Assembly (NCBI GenBank): GCA_948567375.1
Contig: OX419757.1
Coordinates: 54,746,001-54,810,000, forward strand
Direction: 5' to 3'
Source: Lunularia cruciata
Taxonomy: Eukaryota; Streptophyta; Marchantiopsida; Lunulariales; Lunulariaceae
DNA length: 64,000 nt
Below, in pieces: positions 31,511-40,304 of this stretch (position 1 is its first letter; every line of letters starts with the position of its first letter). Below the pieces are notes generated by a model. It had not been told where the DNA came from, ran no database searches, and was given only the letters and a program-made list of their open reading frames with translations. The translations under genes were made by a program, and so were the position numbers.

Positions 31511-32365
31511 CCATTTCAGGTTCACACTGATTGGAGTATGTTGGGGCTTGGAGCGGTGCTCACCCAACATGATGATGAGGAGAAGGAGTTTGTGGTGGCC
31601 TATGCTAGTCGCTCCAACAATTCAGCGGAGGCAAAGTATAGTTCATATGAGGGAGAGTGCTTGGCAGCAATTTGGGCAGTAGCACATTTCCGATGTTACC
31701 TATTTGGTAACCCCTTCACTCTCATCACTGATCATCAGCCGCTGAAGTGGTTGATGGAGTCCGACAAGCTTTCAGGGAAGCTTGCACGATGGGCTCTGAT
31801 TTTACAGGAGTATGATTTCACGATTGTTCACAGACCTGGAATGGTGAACTGTGATGCAGATGGGTTGAGTAGAAACCCATGTCCCAGCCAGCAGGATCAG
31901 ACCGGAGCACGTTGGCATGGTGAGACAGATGAGGAGATGGTGCCTGGTTGGCATGCATCGGCCTTTCTGTGTATATTTGCAGAGACTTTGGTGGTATCTC
32001 TCTCAGCGCATACAAGAGGAGTTATTGAGGTCACAGATCCAGAGAGTGAAGATATTGGTACAGTTCAGCGAGACATTCATGATGATGTCTTAGTGATGGA
32101 CTATCTTTGCACTGGTGTTGTGGGTGGCACAGTTGGGGCCAAGGAGAGAGACCGTGTTCTTCAGCAAGCCAGACGTTTCAGATTGGAGGGTAGACACCTT
32201 TTGCGTGTATGGGAGGATGGTAGAGTGCGAGTAGTACCACTTCCATCACAGAGACCACAGTTGGTCCGTCATGCTCATGAGGAGCTAGGACATTTTGGAG
32301 TAAAGCGTACATATAGCTTACTCCAGAGTCATTATTGGTGGCGCGGTATGCAGACCAAGGTATAG
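31511..32365 (+). CDS. M2 RNase H and integrase zinc finger
   Basis: VHTDWSMLGLGAVLTQHDDEEKEFVVAYASRS (first Asp), SSYEGECLAAIWAVAHFRCYL (Glu), ITDHQPLKWLMES (Asp), and DADGLSRNPC closing RNase H. A linker follows with the TRGVIEVTDPESED stretch, then HAHEELGHFGVKRTYSLLQSHYWW, the HH part of the integrase finger; its CC part (CVVSDRV, one Cys changed to Ser) comes after a CAG-to-TAG at 32363. The open segment starts after the 31508 stop. Confidence 0.88.
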   Translation, partial: PFQVHTDWSMLGLGAVLTQHDDEEKEFVVAYASRSNNSAEAKYSSYEGECLAAIWAVAHFRCYLFGNPFTLITDHQPLKWLMESDKLSGKLARWALILQEYDFTIVHRPGMVNCDADGLSRNPCPSQQDQTGARWHGETDEEMVPGWHASAFLCIFAETLVVSLSAHTRGVIEVTDPESEDIGTVQRDIHDDVLVMDYLCTGVVGGTVGAKERDRVLQQARRFRLEGRHLLRVWEDGRVRVVPLPSQRPQLVRHAHEELGHFGVKRTYSLLQSHYWWRGMQTKV

Positions 32366-32383
32366 CAGTTTGTTGCCAGATGT

Positions 32384-33514
32384 GTGGTTTCTGACCGAGT
32401 TAGAGCATCATTCAATGCTCCTACGCCACAGTTACACCCATTACCTATCATGGGATTGGGTTACCGTTGGAGTTTGGACTTTGCCGGACCTTTACCGCTG
32501 ACTGTGAGACATCATCGGTATGTTTTGGTGATGGTGGAGCACTTCTCCAAGTGGATTGAGTTGGTGGCACTTCCTGACAAATCTAGTGAAGGAACAGCTT
32601 ACTCGTTCCTGGATCGAGTTCTTAGTCATTTTGGTGCACCAGCTGAGGTTTTGACTGATCAGGGTATAGAGTTCTTGGGAGAGTTTCAGGTCTTGTGTGG
32701 CAAGGCTTTGATTGATCATCATACTACATCCCGAGATCACCCTGAGGCAGATGGCTTAGCAGAGAGAGTGGTTCAGACGGTGAAGAGAGGATTGCGAAAG
32801 TATGGTTTGCAGAGAGGCCACTTGGGAGATTGGGATCTCCAGTTACCTTGGTTGGCCATGGGCTATCGGTTCAGCCGGCAAGCCTCCTTAGCATCCTTCT
32901 CTCCATACTTTCTACTCTATGGACAAGATCCAGATTTACCTGCAGCCATTCATCAAGATGCTACTGTAGTTTTGGACTTGGATGACCCTGATGTATGGAT
33001 GAGCGCATGTTCTCAGCGGGCAGAGATCTTTCGGAGAGTGATGCCGATGGCCTTCAAGAACTTGGCGATTGCTCAGCATAGAGATAATTTACGCTATGCT
33101 ACCATTCGAGGAGGAGGTTATAGACCCTCGATCCGTCAATTTCATCCAGGTGACTATGTATATCTACAGCAGACAGCACCGACGACACTTGATGTTTCTA
33201 TAGGCCGCACTATCTTGAGAGTGCGTGAGGTTTTGCCATCTGGAGTCCTTGTGTTAGAAGGATGTGATGGTGTTGTTTGGAAGGATCATGTGCGCAATTG
33301 TGCGCCATGCCACCTCCCAAACATTGATGGTACTATGGACCCAAGCTTGGCACTTGTACGTGCAGGCTTGAGGTGTATGTTATGTGGCTCTTCTGGTGGA
33401 GCTGCTACTATGTTAGTGTGTGATAGCTGTTCGAGAGGATGGCATATGGCATGTATGACTCCTCCCCTCACGGTGGTTCCTCAGGGACAGTGGTTATGTC
33501 CTAGATGTACTTGA
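32384..33514 (+). CDS. M2 integrase core with C-terminal PHD finger
   Basis: 376 residues, intact. DDE core: YRWSLDFAGPL, EVLTDQGIEFLGEF, ADGLAERVVQTVKRGLRKY, with 34 residues between second Asp and Glu. Then PWLAMGYRFSRQASLASFSPYFLLYG and FHPGDYVYLQQ (integrase C-terminal fold). The PHD finger at 33374-33508 has CMLCG, VCDSCSRGWHMAC, WLCPRC. The stop follows the finger by one residue. A DDE integrase fits the 4-bp target duplications seen for M1 and M2; PHD in place of a chromodomain may direct target choice (inference). Confidence 0.93.
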   Translation: MVSDRVRASFNAPTPQLHPLPIMGLGYRWSLDFAGPLPLTVRHHRYVLVMVEHFSKWIELVALPDKSSEGTAYSFLDRVLSHFGAPAEVLTDQGIEFLGEFQVLCGKALIDHHTTSRDHPEADGLAERVVQTVKRGLRKYGLQRGHLGDWDLQLPWLAMGYRFSRQASLASFSPYFLLYGQDPDLPAAIHQDATVVLDLDDPDVWMSACSQRAEIFRRVMPMAFKNLAIAQHRDNLRYATIRGGGYRPSIRQFHPGDYVYLQQTAPTTLDVSIGRTILRVREVLPSGVLVLEGCDGVVWKDHVRNCAPCHLPNIDGTMDPSLALVRAGLRCMLCGSSGGAATMLVCDSCSRGWHMACMTPPLTVVPQGQWLCPRCT

Positions 33515-33670
33515 CCTATAGCTAGTTCATTCTTTATATGGTATAGATTGCAGACAAGCGACTAACGATGGGGCTCCATAGCACCCGGCCTCCTGATCTT
33601 TGCCCATTAGAGGGTATACCATATACTTAGAGTAGATGGCTATCTGGAGTTAGAGGGACCTAACCGCCAG

Positions 33671-34345
33671 CTAGGGGGGCGATTGTGGCACTTTAGAGTC
33701 TATGTATGACTTATGTGTGAGTTGTGCTTCTATAGTGTATGATGTTGACAGCGATGTATGTTGTGTAGCGATGTATATATGCACGACAGCTGTCACGCCA
33801 TTTGTAGTTCTGCATCTAGTTGCTCAGACACTGGAGGTCCAGTGATAGTAGTTAGAGTTATTTCAGTAGTATCTCAAAGACTACTTTCCGACGGTCAGAT
33901 TTGGTGTTCGGGGTACTGACTTCACGGTGGGGCCCACTGTCACTTTGCACCATTTGCACCGTCGAGTGTGCCATCAGCGGGACCGTTAGGGTTTCAGGGC
34001 TAGCTCGAGTCCAGGGGTATAGTTTCGAAGGTGAGCTCCAGAGAGCTCACTTCTCTGATGTTGAGCCTTCGAGTTCCTGGCTATGGTGGACAGAGGCCGG
34101 CGAGCATCACCTGGATTCTCTATGCTTGAGTGGGTGTGGCTTGACTATAATCAGTGCCCAGTTGTTGGCAGTTTATAGAGTGACAGATCAAGTACTGATC
34201 TGAGTTGAGTTGAGTGGAGAATGTTAAGCAATCTGATTATTGTGGCACTTTAGAGTCTATGTATGACTTATGTGTGAGTTGTGCTTCTATAGTGTATGAT
34301 GTTGACAGCAATGTATGTTGTGTAGCGATGTATATACACACAACA
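33671..34345 (+). repeat. M2 3' terminus: polypurine tract, B1, A2, B2
   Basis: CTAGGGGGGCGAT 33671-33683; B1 33684-33788; spacer GC; A2 33791-34240; B2 34241-34345. B1 and B2 are 105 bp each and near-identical. B1-A2 reads GACAGCTGTC, a perfect palindrome equal to the element's right end joined to its left end around GC. A2 hairpin GTGAGCTC-CAGA-GAGCTCAC at 34031-34050. The 33515-33670 stretch is 3' untranslated sequence. Confidence 0.93.
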
Positions 34346-34349
34346 GCGG

Positions 34350-35866
34350 GTCCAACTCCACTGATGCTCCTCTAGGCTCTGGAGCACGTACTGCACTCCT
34401 AGTCACTGCTGCAGATGCATCTACCTGTGCTGCTCCGCACATGAAGTCCAAAGCATCTCTATCACCAGCATATGAGGTGGAAGCCTCAGCACCCAAATCT
34501 GATCTCCTCTGAGCAATAGCCATACTAGCCAATCTCTGCTCCAATTGCTCAATCCGAGTAGCCATAGTTGTGTCAAAAGTAAGGGCAGGTATTGCACCCC
34601 TACTAGGTGTAGATCCTCTACCACCACCTCTACCACCTCGTCCTCCATGAACTGGAGCTCCTCTACTACCTGCCATAGCAGCCCTACCACTCCGTAACTC
34701 CGGGTGTAGGTCAAAACACCGGTCACTAGTGTGACCAAATCTGTGGCAATGCTCACACTGCCTCTGTGCTAGCTGTGATGCACCAGAGGTATCAAGTCCA
34801 TGCCCTGAGTACACTCTCTCCTATAGTGAGGTCCACCACAAGTCCAACAAGCAACACCACCACTCACAGGCTGCTGTTGACCCAAAAATGAGGGTAAGGG
34901 TCTAACTCCACTAGGCCCTCCACTTGCTCCATAGGATCTGGGCTGTCCACCCTCTCCTCGAAAACCAATTGGGCGTGGTGCACTCTACTGCACTCTAGAA
35001 GAAGTCACAACCGTGGATGAGGTCTCCCTACCAAATCCAGATGTCACCACTCTCTCCTCCACCATGTTGAGCTCAATATGCTCAGCCAAACCAAAGACTA
35101 CTGCCAAAGTGGGCGAAGTAGCCTGCAACAACGTAGCATCACGAACTCTACATCGCAACTCCTTGTCCAGTATCCCATACCAAAACTGGACTGCTTGGGC
35201 CTCAGTAACTCCCTGAGTGAAACTGATCAGCCGCCTCATGCGAGTATATGCCTCGCGTAGGCTCTCTCCAGCCTTCCACTGGAACTCCTGCAAGCTCCTC
35301 AGCTTGTCGGTCCGCACTCCCTGGTAGTTCTGCCTCAAACATAAGAAGAACTTAACCATGGGGTTAAACTCCGGTACCACACCACCTCTTGCAGCGGTAC
35401 CTCCACTCGTAGTAGCACTATCTCCAGCTAGTGCACCTCCACTAGCTCCACCAACACTACTCAAGCTAGAACTCGTAGGTACAGCCGATCTACTCCTGGC
35501 CACCGAGCCTGAAGTGATGGAGATATAGTGTGGAGACCAATACTGTCTCCATAACTCAATCTCCTCCAAATGAGCTCTCCTGAACTCATGATAGTCGTCC
35601 ATCGGTGGACCCTCCAAGTGCTGAAACAACCCCTTCCATGCCATGAAGGGTGTGAACAAAGTCGGGTTCCGCATCTACTGCAGATCACACCAACTATCGA
35701 ACTCCTGGATGGTCATCCAACTCAATGGTACCCACTGTACCATAGTAACGCCTAGGGCCTTTGGAGGCCCCATAAATCTTGTCCATGTCCCACAACAACG
35801 GTGCGGACACACCAAGTGCACTCTCAACTGAATCAGCTCCTGTGTCAAACTCCAACTCAGAGTCAA
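34350..35866 (-). pseudogene. M1 Gag: capsid and zinc knuckles
   Basis: Same protein as M2 26300-27860. Capsid at 35674-34985 (MRNPTLFTPFMAW..., NPMVKFFLCLRQNYQ, ESLREAYTRMRRLISF). The second knuckle CEHCHRFGHTSDRC and RGG stretch are at 34814-34350. The stop at 35678 falls one codon after the site where M2 has its stop, so each copy mutated a different CAG of a CAG-CAG pair. The stop at 34985 is shared with M2. A one-base loss near 34805 shifts the frame ahead of the second knuckle. An indel near 35700-35715 shortens the DDFIQEFD region. Confidence 0.85.
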
Positions 35867-36067
35867 TCTCCTCCCTCACTGGGACCTGAGATACAGGCTG
35901 ATATCGAGCACCACTCTGAGTAAACCCACTGCATACTGTAGGGCTAACTCCTCAAGAATCTCCAAAGAACTCCGTCGTGACCACGTAACTGCAACAACAA
36001 ACCCGAACCACCAACTGCAACCGCAAGTATCCCACCAAGTGCCAATACCACCGCGTGCCAACACCAA

Positions 36068-37306
36068 CTAGACACCACCCACTAATGTAACTCTAACCGA
36101 GATAACTACACTAGGGGAAGGGCAACTTGTAACCTGCCATCATAACACGCACTCTCACGGTCTGCAGGTCATCACTTCCTGCCTCACCGGAGAGAAACAA
36201 AGGTAGTCTGACTGGTCATCACTCCAGCCTCACCACCGAGAGCACACCAGAGCACCAATGCTCAAAAGTCAGGGCACCTCACACAAACGTGGTGCACAAA
36301 CAGGAAGCAGAGAATGGAGTGGATCCAATCACAAGAAATCTAAACGAAAACCCTCCATCTCATAACACAACACCGGACTGACTCTGCCACCATTTGGCAT
36401 TTGACATAAGAGTAGTTCGTATCTAAGTCCTAAGCTACCAGGATCACCAAGAATAGGATCAAACTGCCTCTACTAGCCAAAGCTACATGTGTATAGATAA
36501 CAGTGGCACAGTCACTATGACAACAAGTGAGGGTGGACCAGTTGGCTAGGGCACCAGTCTAGGAACAAGAGATCTAGGGGTCAAACCTTATTGCGCACAA
36601 TCTAGCAAGAAAGGCAGATTTTGCCAACCAATGACCAAGATCTACACTAAACTAGCTAGCCTCACGCCAACAAGCTGGCTTGCTGGCACTTCTTGCTCTT
36701 CTAGGCCTTCGTAGCCTCTCATAGCCCACAGCCCTATGCCTCGAAGCCGAAATTCAGCCAAATGAGGCCTTTCTTGTTGCCACTTCGAACCTCCTCCAAA
36801 ATTCGCGAAACTTCTCCAAATCTGCAAAACTCCTCCAAACTAGCGAAACTTCTCCAAATCTGGCCAAACAGCAAAACTCCTCCAATTCTGGCCCAAAAAT
36901 CTGACGTAAACCCTAAAGATGGATGTCCGCCAAATCCCCCGCTAACTTTCCACTTGAGCCAAATTGACAAAACGGGTTTTTCCAAATCACAATTTCATGA
37001 GAAGAGCTTTCCAACTCCACCTTCAATTTCACTTTCTGAGCCCAACTCGCAGCAAATTGGTCCTACCTTCACCTCCTGAGCTCAAAATCACAACACTGCT
37101 CAAAAATTGCTCCTTCTTTGCTGAAAATTTGGCCAGCGCTTCCGCACACCGTCCGCCTAACTGCCAAATTTGCATCAACTACACGAGCTTCTGCACACTA
37201 GGGAAACACAGAACCTAAATCGAGCTACCACGATCCACCGAGCTTGGAGATACCACCAACACTCAACGTTCGTGCACCGGATTTCCCCCTGACTTCACTT
37301 TTCTGA
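36068..37306 (-). other. M1 leader with tRNA-like block
   Basis: Counterpart of the M2 leader. The plus strand at 36527-36597 carries TGGACCAGTTGG (36534-36545) and GGGTCAAACCT (36578-36588), again antisense to the element. No convincing gene; the open stretch at 36762-37079 is a by-product of CT-rich leader sequence. Confidence 0.6.
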
Positions 37307-37757
37307 TGTAATCAGATTGCTTAACACTTTCAACTCAACTCAACTCAGATCAATACTTGATCTGTCACTCTATAAACTACCAACAACTGGGCACTGATTA
37401 CAGTCAAGCCACACCCACTCAAGCATAGAGAATCCAGGTGACGCTCGCCGGCCTCTGTCCACCATAGTCAGGAACTCGAAGGCTCAACATCAGAGAAGTG
37501 AGCTCTCTAGAGCTCACTTCGAAACTATACCCCCTGGACTTGAGCTAGCCTTGAAACCCTAACGGTCCCGCTGACGGCACACTCGACGGTGCAAACGGTG
37601 CAAAGTGACGGTGGGCCCCACCGTGAAGTCAGTACCCCGAACACAAAATCTAACCGTCGAAAAGTAGTCCTTGAGAAACTGCTAGAATAACTCTAACTAC
37701 CATCACTGGAACTCCAGTGTCTGAGCATCTAGATGCGGAACTACAAATGGCGTGACA
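37307..37757 (-). repeat. M1 repeat A1 (5' terminus)
   Basis: 451 bp, minus strand TGTCACGCC...CTGATTACA, with the same hairpin and ACGGTGGG/CCCACCGT inverted repeat as M2. The flank at 37758 begins with the cgat duplication and no B repeat is present on either side. Confidence 0.92.
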
Positions 37758-39456
37758 CGATGGACCCCGAGGAAAAAAGGAAGAGAGGAAATCCGGCTCG
37801 CTAGATAGAGTTGGATTGGAGATTGGTACTCGAGAAGGAGGCAAGCTCGGAGTAGGGAGCCACGTTCTTGGGGAAAGGAGAGATAGCCCAAGAAACTCAA
37901 GAGGTGAGAGATGCCTTCTCGTCAAAGAGAACGAAGAATGGGTACAAGGTAGAAAGTTACAAAGACCCTGTCAAGAGAGGAATTGTGAGTGCTTTGATGG
38001 CAATCCTGAAGCCGGAGAGAACAACATATGTGATGAAACACCAAGCGGTGTTCTTTCACAAATTTTTTGCAGGAGAACCAATTAGTTGGGCAAGGTGTTT
38101 TCACGGGAGAACAAGGCAGATGGTGTGGAATCTGCGGGATAAGTCGCCTCCACATTACATTGTGCCATTTGCAGCGCATTTCTACCTCGGGCTCAATTTG
38201 CTAAACTCGGCGGAGCGGAATCAGATGGTGTCGCACTTCCATCCGGATGTGCAAAAGGAGGTCGATGTCAAGGAGCAGCAATACATTTTGCAAATCCGGA
38301 GCACGGATGATTACTATGCGAAGACAGGGAAAAACGTGGAGGTCATAGTAAGTACACCGACAAAGAAGAGGACTCGGCAAGCAGAAGCCGAAGAAAACAA
38401 GAAACCTCGGAAGATGCAGAGGAGTGTAACCCGAAGTGAGGAGGAGAGAGAAGTACTGCGAGCAAAGGCAGTAGAGAGAAGTCAGGTAATCAAAGACCTA
38501 AAGAGAGAAGTGATCTATCAAGAGGATCTTGCAAGGAAGAGTGATATTGCAAGAGAAAGGCAGGTAGCTGAATACGAAATCTTGAAGCAGCAGTTTGCTG
38601 ATTCAAGAGTAGAGCTTATCCATGCTATGGCACGGATAGCATTGAAGGATCAAGAGCTCGATAGAGTGATGGAGAGTACTATGGAAAAGTATGGAGGAGC
38701 ATGGAGGAGTATGGAGAAGTATGGAGAAGTATGGAGGAGAAGAAGCAACTCTGGCAACGAGAGTTGGCTGCGAGATATAGAGAAGAAGAGAGATTACGAG
38801 AGTTACTTCGTAATCAAGAAGAGAAGGTTGAACAGAAGGAGAAAGAGAAGGAAGCGGTGAAAGCCAAGTTCGAGGAAGAGTTGGCAATGTACAGAGAGGA
38901 ATGGCTTGTGGATCGGGAACAAGAAAGGAAGACAAGATTGGAGCCATTGAAGGAGATAGTCCTCAAGGTGAATGCGATGTTAAGTACAGAAGCCAACGTT
39001 TGAATTGAAGAAGCACGTCTGCACGAGTTGAAGTTGTTGGTGCAGCAGACGAGGTGAAGACAAGCAAAGGACACGAAGATGAATGCCTTGTTAATAAAAT
39101 TAAGAACTCGTGTAGATAGGAAGGTTTTGGAAGTAGAGGATAATATTTCCATTAGATTAGACTTAGTGAAAGTAGAGCTAGAAAAACTTCGGAAAGATGT
39201 TAAAGCAAAACCCAAAGTAGATAACATAGGAGTCCAAATGTCTTCGGAGTTGCCATCAGAGACATTAGAGAAGAGTGGGTCAGGAGATAAGGAGTTAGAT
39301 AGATTACCCACTAGTGAAATTTCAGATCAGGAAAGAGAATTGCTGGATCTGGTAGAAGAGGTAGAAGATCTGAAACCCGAGGAAAAGATAGTAGGAAGTA
39401 AGATTACTTTGGGTTCGGGTTTGAAAGTCGATGACAATGTAGACATCAGATTGTAG

Positions 39457-40239
39457 TGGTAACAGATTTGAGATTTGAAGGGGCAGATATGAAGAGGTGC
39501 ATTGTCATTTCGGATCTGTAGGTTAGAACAGTTGTTGTAGAAACGGTATAGTTGTTAGAACTGTCGATTGATTCACTATTTAAGAGTGGCATTCGCAGTC
39601 AGATGTTGTTCAGTGCTCATTATTTCTAAGAATAGATAAAGCAAAGTGTTGTGAAGCAGTGCTCGTTGCTTGAGCTTGATTCCAAGTATCAACTTTGTGA
39701 TTGTGTTTGTGAATGTTTGGAGAAATTCAAAGTGCAAGTCAGAGTGTTGGATTCCACAGCCTTGATCTTCATTCTGTGTGTTTGATCCTAAGTAAAGTGC
39801 AATCAAAGCAATGCCTTGACAAATTTGAGAGGAATCTGTGTTGGTAGTATTCTGCATTTGTGAGTGCAGTGCAAAGTTGATGTGAAGCAATTTTGATTGA
39901 GGAAGTTGTGCCTTCAGTGGAGGGGTAAAACACAATTCTGAGGCAAAGTCATTTTGCAGTGAAGTGCCATTTTTGGGAGAGCCTGAATCATCACAATCAA
40001 GATTGTTTGGAAAGAATTGAAGGATTTGTGATTAAGGAGTATGAATTTGTGACAAGACTGCGAGTCAGTGCTTGTTACTCTCTTCTGGGTGTGGTTTCTA
40101 CCTGAGAGATTAAAGACGCAACCAAGAAGAACTAAACTGTTACTTTGCTTTGTATTTGGACATTTCAGACTTGTATCTCTACGAGAACGAACTTTACTTA
40201 CCCGATTACCGCAAAAGTGATATTTGCCAGGTTGTCACA
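39457..40239 (+). repeat. U-B LTR 3' noncoding part
   Basis: Follows the ORF stop to the LTR end. The same 780-bp block, reversed, forms 45871-46250 plus 14703-15124, 55664-56460, and 61266-61668. No ORF with support. Confidence 0.8.
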
Positions 40240-40304
40240 AGAGTGAAAGAAAAGAAAAGAGAAAAAGAAAAATTGAGAGAAAAGAAAGATAGTGAGAGGT
40301 TAAG

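Larger units (their letters stand above)
24495..34345 (+). mobile_element. M2: youngest and most complete M-family element (9.85 kb)
   Basis: Plus strand, termini TGTCATGCC and CACACAACA, flanked by gtgg (24491-24494) and gcgg (34346-34349), a 4-bp duplication with one change, at the gag-protease border of M1. Order: A1 24495-24945, 1.2-kb leader, Gag, protease, methyltransferase, UAG-CARYYA, RT, RNase H, integrase, PHD, purine tract 33671-33683, B1 33684-33788, A2 33791-34240, B2 34241-34345. All segments from 26181 to 30953 share one frame. A single-base loss near 31010 moves the remainder to another. Nonsense changes are few and mostly CAG-to-TAG. A1 and A2 differ at about 12 of the first 185 positions, nearly all transitions, so the insertion is not recent. 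Confidence 0.95.
18066..37757 (-). mobile_element. M1: complete M-family element interrupted by M2
   Basis: Minus strand, termini TGTCACGCC (37757) and GCACGACA (18066), flanked by a perfect 4-bp duplication cgat (18062-18065 and 37758-37761) within the U-B ORF. Order: A1 37307-37757, leader, gag, [M2 24495-34345], protease, methyltransferase, RT, RNase H, integrase, PHD, purine tract, B1 18623-18727, A2 18171-18620, B2 18066-18170. M2 plus its duplication is 9855 bp, a multiple of three, and the gag C-terminus (34814 down) and all of pol (24446 to 18897) share one frame, broken only by single-codon stops. Confidence 0.93.
17889..39456 (+). pseudogene. U-B LTR-encoded ORF, split by M1 (17889-18065 and 37758-39456)
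   Basis: N-terminal part MGGGKKNSKFAVRNHAIQ..ARIKVLSRLWITFLAWNWNV up to SKCLD at 18065. After M1 it resumes at GPRG (37758), slips one base at a run of six A, and continues in the family frame: TKNGYKVESYKDPVKRGIVSALMAILKPERTTYV, QAVFFHKFFAGEPISWARCFHGRTRQMV, HYIVPFAAHFYLGLNLL. From 38430 it is a long charged coiled coil (LKREVIYQEDLARKSDIARE..., then EEKKQLWQRELAARYREEERLRELLRNQ), with a small in-phase duplication around 38690-38735 and a stop at 39001. A last piece (39079-39456) ends DNVDIRL. Function unknown; the coiled coil suggests self-association. Confidence 0.7.
17338..40239 (+). mobile_element. U-B: solo U LTR (about 3.2 kb) interrupted by M1
   Basis: Starts TGTGGTGCCCACATTTTTTG and ends GGTTGTCACA, flanked by a perfect 5-bp duplication agagt (17333-17337 and 40240-40244) inside G2-2. 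Without M1 it is about 3.2 kb. No second LTR or pol is present. Because the same 3' end abuts a primer-binding site and gag in U-A, U-B is best read as a solo LTR. It carries a TATA box (17722-17728, TATAAAA) and a long ORF. Confidence 0.85.

Noticed and set aside
18066-37757. M as a true DIRS-order element with tyrosine recombinase
   Set aside because: No tyrosine recombinase block is visible; instead there is a retropepsin, a DDE integrase with full triad, and short target duplications.
37758-37790. A AAA AAG run in the U-B ORF as a programmed -1 frameshift site
   Set aside because: Other U copies lack the run and read GTGGAAGGGAAG in one frame, so this is a copy-specific indel.
17338-40239. 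U as a DNA transposon (termini TGTG...CACA)
   Set aside because: The terminal bases match for only a few positions, no transposase is visible, and in U-A the same end adjoins a primer-binding site and gag, which fits an LTR.
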